7,438 nt of DNA from Legionellaceae bacterium (GTDB lineage Bacteria; Pseudomonadota; Gammaproteobacteria; Legionellales; Legionellaceae): positions 1-7,438 of the forward strand of contig JAHFRX010000071.1 in NCBI GenBank assembly GCA_023266075.1. Reading direction: 5' to 3'. This document shows, piece after piece, positions 1-4,330 of this stretch (positions within the stretch are counted from its first letter, which is position 1; each line of letters opens with the position of its first letter). Below the pieces are notes generated by a model, which made no database searches, had not been told where the DNA came from, and worked only from the letters and a program-made list of their open reading frames with translations. The position numbers were made by a program, and so were the translations under genes.

Positions 1-1561
1 CTGTATTCATACGAATCATTTCATATAAATCACGCTGAGCGCCCAGTAAATCAACAGAAATCATCATCTCTGTTTTACTTGGTAACTCTCGTGCAACTTC
101 ATTTTTTGTCCGACGCAATAAAAAAGGTTGAATACGTTTAACCAGAAATTGTCGCCTTTCGTCATCCTGCTCTTTTTCAATTGGATTTCTAAAAAATTGC
201 CGAAATTGCTTTTTGTCACCCAATAATCCCGGCATTAAGAAATGAAACAATGACCAAAGTTCACCCAAATGATTTTCAAGTGGCGTACCTGTCAAACATA
301 AACGGTATGTCGCGGGTAACTGCTGGATAATTTGTCGTGTTTTAGTCTGTGTATTTTTAATAAACTGTGCTTCGTCTAAAATTAAATAATAAAATTGATA
401 TTCGATAAATCGTCGTTTATCCCGTTGTACAAGCCCATACGTAGACAAGATAATATCATAATCATCAAAATCACCTTCTGTTCGAAACACACCATGATAG
501 AGTAGGATCTTCAAATCGGGCGTATATCGTTGGCACTCTTCGCGCCAATTACCAACAACGCTAGTCGGCGCAATAATCAAACACGCTTTTGTCATGCGCC
601 CAGCCTCTTTTTCACGCTGCAATAATGCGAGTGTCTGAATCGTTTTGCCAAGCCCCATATCATCCGCCAGAACTCCGCCAAAACGGCCCTCACGCAATTT
701 TGACAACCAACTTAACCCTTCTAGCTGATAATCACGCAGCACGGCTCTCAAACCGTCTGGGACTGCGGTGTTGACATCTAATAGACTTAATTGTTTTAAT
801 GTCTGTTGAATCGTCACAGTGCCAGACCAACGCGCATTTGTAGCACGCATCGCCTGTTCTGCTTCATACATAAATAAAAGCTGATAGCGCGTTAGGCGAA
901 AATCGAGAGAACGCTTACGCGCACGAATACCATAGTTCAGTAATAAACGGATAAAAGGTCTAATTCTTTCCACAGGCAAGGCCAAAACACGCCCATCGCC
1001 TAAAGGCAATTGCACCAAATCATTTTGAGACCATTGCTCAATAACATGAAGATCGTAACGCTCAATAAACGTCACAATCCAGGGTACAATATTGACGGGT
1101 TTTCCATCAATCAAAATCCCTAACTCATAGGTGAAAAAATCTTGCCGAAAGCCTTCTGCATGACTTTCTGAATACCACGTTACTGTACTAGCATCAATCA
1201 CTACCGTCGGTGAATAAATGAGCTTAACTTCAGTCTCAGGGGTTGATTTAGTATAAAATTTATCTTGAAATGCGGGTAACACATCTAATTTTTCTTTATT
1301 TTGTAGCGCGAGTAAGCACGCGAATGCATGCTCACAATTCATCTTTGTAGCGCACGTACATACAACAGACTGTTTAGGCCAAGATTTAAAATCAATAAAA
1401 ACGTCATAAATTTGATTTGTTTTACCCATCACACGTGCTTTAAGTAAGCCATCACTCATGCGAACAGTTAAAACGTCTTCATTTTCAAAACAAGCCTGTC
1501 CTAACTTAAGAACAGGCTTCGTAAAAACACTTAACATCGACGCTAATACACGTTTCAGCAT
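1..1561 (-). CDS. SWIM zinc-finger / SNF2-family DNA-dependent ATPase (helicase-like), 3' end beyond the window
   Basis: The first 520 codons are present; the frame stays open at the left edge. Visible in order: a SWIM zinc finger at about residues 68-78 (C68-x-C70-x5-C76-x-H78), a poorly conserved linker to about residue 270, then the first SNF2 ATPase lobe. That lobe shows Walker A (DMGLGKT, near 301-307), motif Ia (APTSVVGNW), the DEAQ Walker B box near 396-399, motif III (LTGTPLEN, near 424-431) and the SNF2-typical LWSLFHFLMPGLLG. The second RecA lobe lies outside the window. SNF2 proteins use ATP hydrolysis to translocate on double-stranded DNA and remodel protein-nucleic acid complexes; the SWIM finger is thought to aid DNA or protein binding. 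The target of this bacterial subtype is not known to me. ATG at 1561 is the first ATG after an upstream in-frame stop; its ribosome binding site is weak. It starts 41 bases after htpG, so co-transcription is likely. Confidence 0.93.
   Translation of the reverse strand, partial: MLKRVLASMLSVFTKPVLKLGQACFENEDVLTVRMSDGLLKARVMGKTNQIYDVFIDFKSWPKQSVVCTCATKMNCEHAFACLLALQNKEKLDVLPAFQDKFYTKSTPETEVKLIYSPTVVIDASTVTWYSESHAEGFRQDFFTYELGILIDGKPVNIVPWIVTFIERYDLHVIEQWSQNDLVQLPLGDGRVLALPVERIRPFIRLLLNYGIRARKRSLDFRLTRYQLLFMYEAEQAMRATNARWSGTVTIQQTLKQLSLLDVNTAVPDGLRAVLRDYQLEGLSWLSKLREGRFGGVLADDMGLGKTIQTLALLQREKEAGRMTKACLIIAPTSVVGNWREECQRYTPDLKILLYHGVFRTEGDFDDYDIILSTYGLVQRDKRRFIEYQFYYLILDEAQFIKNTQTKTRQIIQQLPATYRLCLTGTPLENHLGELWSLFHFLMPGLLGDKKQFRQFFRNPIEKEQDDERRQFLVKRIQPFLLRRTKNEVARELPSKTEMMISVDLLGAQRDLYEMIRMNT
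1492..1519 (-). repeat. 8-bp perfect inverted repeat inside the 5' coding part of the SNF2 gene
   Basis: AAGCCTGT (1492-1499) and ACAGGCTT (1512-1519) are perfectly complementary and enclose a 12-base loop. In the mRNA this hairpin would sit about 43-70 nt into the SNF2 gene and about 85 nt after the htpG stop. There is no U-run behind it, so it is not a standard terminator. It could slow ribosomes or polymerase, protect upstream mRNA, or be a coincidence of the codons. Confidence 0.4.
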
Positions 1562-1602
1562 AAACAACGTCTCTGCGTCATCATCAATAAAACAAGCACT
1601 GA

Positions 1603-3504
1603 CTATGCACTCAGCAATAGTTGATTTAAACGATGAACAAAATCAACCGGATTGTCTAAATGACCACTCTCGGCAAGGATAGCTTGCTGCAATAACAACA
1701 ATGTCCATTGCTCAAACAAGGTATCATCTTGAATATCATGCAAACGCTTGATCAATGGATGATTAGGATTAATCTCCAAAATAGGTTGCGTTTTAGGCAT
1801 TTGCTGACCTGTTGATTGCAAAATACGCTGCATTTCCAAACCTAGATCGTGCTCGTCTGCCACAATACAGACTGGAGAATCGGTTAAACGCGTCGTCACT
1901 TGCACTGTTTTAACTTGCTCACTCAAGACTTTCTTCATGTGGTTTAAGAGCGGTTCCATCGTTTTTTCTTGTGCTTTTGCATCTTCTTTTGTTGTTGCAT
2001 CGTCAGCAAGATCAAGTTTTCCTTTACTGATAGACTGCCATGACTTCCCTTCAAACTCACCCATATAGTTCACTAACCACTCGTCGATTTTGTCACTCAA
2101 CAAGAGAACTTCGATGTCTTTTTTCTTAAAAATTTCCATGTGTGGACTATTTTTAGCAGCTAAGTAATTTGCAGCGGTAATGTAGTAAATTTTATCTTGG
2201 CCTTCTTTCATACGGGACACATAGTCTTTCAGCGTAACAGTTTGCGCTTCTGACGCGTTCATCGTACTTGCAAAACGCATCAAACTTGATAAGGCTTCAC
2301 GATTTGCAAAATCTTCCACGGGGCCTTCTTTTAACACCAAGCCAAACGCATCCCAAAATTTTTGATACGTTTCAGGTTCTTGCTCACTCATTTTTTCGAG
2401 CAAAGACAACACACGTTTTGTGCACGCAGTACGGATGCTCTCAACTTGCTTATTATCTTGAAGTAGCTCTCGTGAAACATTTAATGGTAGATCGCTTGCA
2501 TCTACAACACCTTTCACGAAACGTAAATAACGTGGTAAAAATTGCGAAGCATCATCCATAATGAAAACGCGCTTCACATATAATTTCAAACCATTTTTCG
2601 CCTCAGGATGCCATAAATCATACGGTGCATGTGCAGGAATATAGAGTAGGCTAATATAATCTTGTTTGCCCTCTACATGATTATGTGACCACGTCAGTGG
2701 ATCTTGATGATCGTGTGACAGGTGTTTGTACAATGTTTTGTACTCATCTTCTGAGATCTCTGATTTTTGCAGTGTCCACAGCGCAGTTGCTTTATTCACT
2801 GTCTCAAATTCAGATACTTCCGGGGCCTCTTGCTCTTCTTTAGCTTCTTCTGAGGGTTTAGTCTTTTTCATCACAATCGGCCAGCAAATATGATCTGAGT
2901 ACTTTGTAATGAGTCCTCGTAAACGCCAATCGCTGAGTAAATCGTCTATTTCACCATCTTTCAAATGTAACGTGATGCGTGTACCACGTGTTTCTTTCGT
3001 TTTTTCTGCAATACTAAACTCACCTGTACCTTCAGATTCCCAAAGAATACCTTTTTCAGGTGCTAAGCCGGCTTTTCGGCTTTCAACAGTAACTTTATTT
3101 GCAACAATAAACGCCGAATAAAATCCAACACCAAATTGACCAATCAGTTGTGAATCACGCGCGTTTTCGCCAGAGAGCTGATTTAGAAATTCTTTCGTTC
3201 CTGATTTTGCAATAGTTCCAAGATTTTCAATCGCTTCATCTCGCGTCATACCGATTCCATTGTCGATAATCGTCAATGTTTTCAGCGTATTATTAAATTC
3301 TATCGTAATCTGTAAATCAGGATCTTTTTCATACAATCCTCCATTAGACAACGCTAAAAATCGCAATTTATCTAACGCATCCGATGCATTTGAAATCAAT
3401 TCCCGCAAAAAAATCTCTTTATTGGAATACAAGGAATGCACAACCAGATGCAACATCTGTTTAACTTCCGCTTGAAATCCCATTGTTTGCTGCTTATTTG
3501 ACAT
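1603..3504 (-). CDS. htpG: Chaperone protein HtpG (bacterial Hsp90)
   Basis: This is a cytosolic ATP-dependent homodimeric chaperone that remodels late-folding or stress-damaged clients, in E. coli together with DnaK. The 633 residues match full length (E. coli HtpG is 624). The N-terminal GHKL ATPase domain has the helix with catalytic E35 and Mg-binding N39 (FLRELISNASDALDKLRF), DNGIGM at 81-86 with the nucleotide-contacting D81, and the glycine-rich lid GQFGVGFYS at 122-130. An acidic charged linker follows near 214-232. The middle domain carries LNVSRELLQ with the catalytic-loop Arg at 345. The C-terminal dimerisation domain is complete, without the MEEVD tail, as usual in bacteria. ATG at 3504 is preceded by AGGGAGA with 7 bases spacing. 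A heat-shock-type promoter lies upstream, and the SNF2 gene follows after 41 bases. No defects are visible. Confidence 0.98.
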   Translation of the reverse strand: MSNKQQTMGFQAEVKQMLHLVVHSLYSNKEIFLRELISNASDALDKLRFLALSNGGLYEKDPDLQITIEFNNTLKTLTIIDNGIGMTRDEAIENLGTIAKSGTKEFLNQLSGENARDSQLIGQFGVGFYSAFIVANKVTVESRKAGLAPEKGILWESEGTGEFSIAEKTKETRGTRITLHLKDGEIDDLLSDWRLRGLITKYSDHICWPIVMKKTKPSEEAKEEQEAPEVSEFETVNKATALWTLQKSEISEDEYKTLYKHLSHDHQDPLTWSHNHVEGKQDYISLLYIPAHAPYDLWHPEAKNGLKLYVKRVFIMDDASQFLPRYLRFVKGVVDASDLPLNVSRELLQDNKQVESIRTACTKRVLSLLEKMSEQEPETYQKFWDAFGLVLKEGPVEDFANREALSSLMRFASTMNASEAQTVTLKDYVSRMKEGQDKIYYITAANYLAAKNSPHMEIFKKKDIEVLLLSDKIDEWLVNYMGEFEGKSWQSISKGKLDLADDATTKEDAKAQEKTMEPLLNHMKKVLSEQVKTVQVTTRLTDSPVCIVADEHDLGLEMQRILQSTGQQMPKTQPILEINPNHPLIKRLHDIQDDTLFEQWTLLLLQQAILAESGHLDNPVDFVHRLNQLLLSA

Positions 3505-3511
3505 TTTTTAA

Positions 3512-3518
3512 TCTCCCT
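3512..3518 (-). promoter_or_regulatory. Ribosome binding site of htpG
   Basis: AGGGAGA on the minus strand ends 7 bases before the ATG at 3504. Its position and strength fix the htpG start and rule out the longer upstream frame that begins at 3614. Confidence 0.8.
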
Positions 3519-3538
3519 CATCAAAAATCTTTTCTCTG

Positions 3539-3567
3539 ATATGAGGACGATTCCTTGTATTTCAACC
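3539..3567 (-). promoter_or_regulatory. Sigma-32 (RpoH) heat-shock promoter of htpG
   Basis: On the minus strand, GGTTGAAA (3567-3560) is followed, 13 bases after the TTGAAA, by CCTCATAT (3546-3539). The E. coli RpoH consensus is CTTGAA, 13-15 bases, CCCCATnT, so the -10 matches 7 of 8 positions and the -35 all but the first base. The expected RNA start near 3531 gives a leader of about 27 nt containing the ribosome binding site. htpG is a classical RpoH-regulon gene, which supports the call. The same TTGAAA could also serve a weaker sigma-70 promoter. Confidence 0.75.
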
Positions 3568-3584
3568 CCAAGATAAAATAAAAT
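3555..3584 (+). promoter_or_regulatory. Possible sigma-70 promoter of tRNA-Arg
   Basis: TTGTAT (3555-3560) and TAAAAT (3579-3584) are 18 bases apart and would start RNA about 30 bases before the tRNA. The -10 matches 5 of 6 positions and the -35 only 3 of 6. The site overlaps the divergent htpG heat-shock promoter, so the two may compete. The region is AT-rich and chance matches are easy. Confidence 0.35.
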
Positions 3585-3622
3585 TAGCAGAATACGAAAA
3601 AATGTGAGATACAAATCAATCA

Positions 3623-3699
3623 GTCCCAGTGGCGCAGCTGGATAGCGCGGCCCCCTCCTAAGGGGCAGGTCGCAAGTTCGAATCTTGCCTGGGACGCCA
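3623..3699 (+). tRNA. tRNA-Arg, anticodon CCT (reads AGG)
   Basis: A complete 77-nt cloverleaf can be drawn. The acceptor stem pairs GTCCCAG with CTGGGAC (7 of 7), followed by discriminator G and an encoded CCA. The D stem is GCGC/GCGC. The anticodon stem GCCCC/GGGGC encloses loop CTCCTAA, giving anticodon CCT. The T stem GCAAG/CTTGC encloses TTCGAAT, and the variable loop is short. It decodes the rare arginine codon AGG. It diverges from htpG and stands alone. tRNA-Arg genes are frequent integration sites of phages and islands, which matters for the repeats and gene debris just downstream. Confidence 0.97.
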
Positions 3700-3746
3700 T
3701 ATAAATAAAGGATTTAATTAAACATCATTTAAATAATTCAGATTTA

Positions 3747-3765
3747 CAGGGTGCGATCAGGGTGC
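3747..3765 (+). repeat. Tandem direct repeat CAGGGTGC x2, period 11
   Basis: CAGGGTGC occurs at 3747-3754 and again at 3758-3765, separated by GAT. The 11-base period places both copies on the same DNA face, as expected for a protein binding site. It lies 47 bases past the tRNA-Arg 3' end, where tyrosine integrases of tRNA-targeting elements often have arm-type sites. Reading it as an integrase site is an inference; the repeat itself is exact. Confidence 0.5.
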
Positions 3766-3905
3766 AAATTGAATGAGTTTCTATATGTGATGGTGTCACT
3801 GCAAGTATCCACTCCCAAATTAAAAAAATATTACAAAAGCCGATTAATAATCCAATTATGGGAATGGCTTTATGAAAGTACATTATAAATTCAGGATAAT
3901 ATGCT

Positions 3906-3931
3906 AGAGTCCATCTATGTTAATGGACTCT
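3906..3931 (+). repeat. 9-bp perfect hairpin
   Basis: AGAGTCCAT (3906-3914) pairs perfectly with ATGGACTCT (3923-3931) around an 8-base loop. Only a short TTT follows on the plus strand, so it is at best a weak terminator. It lies immediately before the ATG at 3936 and could instead mask that start or be a protein binding site. Confidence 0.5.
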
Positions 3932-3935
3932 TTGA

Positions 3936-4254
3936 ATGATTGAATCAAAACACACTGGATCTTTGGAGAGTTTTACAAGATTTATCCGCGAGTATAGGAC
4001 TAAAACTATTTTTGACGATGATGATCCAACCAAGAATCTAAGTCATCTTTTAAATAACGAATTGAACGACGGATGGTGAAGGAGGTGGTGAATAGCAATT
4101 TATTGATTATTAATAAATTTTTGAAGGTCTTTCACAACGGTATCACCATGAGTTCACCGCCATCATATTATCACTCAATGTCTCAAGGGTTCCTGAATTT
4201 GTACAGCATAGTCGCCAAGAATTATCGCAAGATAGGTTTTTAAAAGAAAATTAA
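3936..4254 (+). pseudogene. Probable decayed gene, two out-of-frame pieces of unknown family
   Basis: Piece one (3936-4079) encodes 47 residues starting MIESKHTGSLESF and including FIREYRTKTIFDDDDPTKNL. Piece two (4117-4254) encodes 45 residues including SQRYHHEFTAIILSLNVS and ending RFLKEN before TAA. Both have mixed hydrophobic and charged patterns typical of real protein, but they lie in different frames. In the frame of piece two, stop codons at 4093, 4111 and 4114 separate it from piece one. Between them is an AT-only inverted repeat (AATTTATT at 4097-4104, AATAAATT at 4112-4119). The simplest reading is the C-terminal part of an older gene broken by frameshift and stops. I do not recognise the family. 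Alternatively piece one is a small intact gene, though its start has no clear ribosome binding site and directly follows a stop. Confidence 0.4.
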
Positions 4255-4268
4255 AGAATAACGCTGAA

Positions 4269-4318
4269 ATGGCCTTTTTAATGATCATTTTTGAATAAAT
4301 ACGCATATGAAAGGCCAT
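4269..4318 (-). terminator. Possible terminator-like inverted repeat after the GTPase-OTU gene
   Basis: ATGGCCTTT (4269-4277) and AAAGGCCAT (4310-4318) form a perfect 9-bp stem around a 32-base loop, beginning 12 bases past the stop codon at 4331-4333. The loop itself contains the palindrome AATGATCATT (4280-4289). Position and stem fit a transcript end, but the loop is long and no clear U-run follows on the minus strand, so termination is only a guess. Confidence 0.4.
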
Positions 4319-4330
4319 CCGTTTAATCTC

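Larger units (their letters stand above)
3700..4330. other. Gene-poor spacer with repeat and gene-decay signs, possible island edge
   Basis: This stretch of about 630 bases between the tRNA 3' end and the GTPase-OTU gene has no intact gene that I can recognise. It is AT-rich and holds a tandem octamer repeat, a 9-bp hairpin, two out-of-frame coding-like pieces, and a 9-bp inverted repeat near its right end; these are listed separately. No integrase or transposase could be read in any frame. Confidence 0.6.

Noticed and set aside
589..774. Plus-strand open frames lying opposite the SNF2, htpG and GTPase-OTU genes
   Set aside because: They have no family signatures and mirror the conserved motifs of the opposite strand, so they are shadows of the real genes.
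3061..3082. Small hairpin AAGCC/GGCTT inside htpG
   Set aside because: It lies in strongly conserved coding sequence and is explained by codon choice.
3396..3614. 72-codon minus-strand frame overlapping the htpG start and its promoter
   Set aside because: It overlaps the conserved N-terminus of htpG in another frame, covers the heat-shock promoter and has no recognisable domain; it is a shadow frame.
3732..3890. About 50 open codons on the plus strand after the tRNA
   Set aside because: No good start or ribosome binding site, and two other frames look equally protein-like; nothing recognisable, so it is left out.
4073..4243. 56-codon plus-strand frame starting ATGGTGAAGGAGG
   Set aside because: Its start overlaps the end of piece one and the perfect AAGGAGGT motif lies inside the frame, too late to serve its own ATG. 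The overlapping frame ending at 4254 gives more protein-like sequence, so I do not call this a gene.
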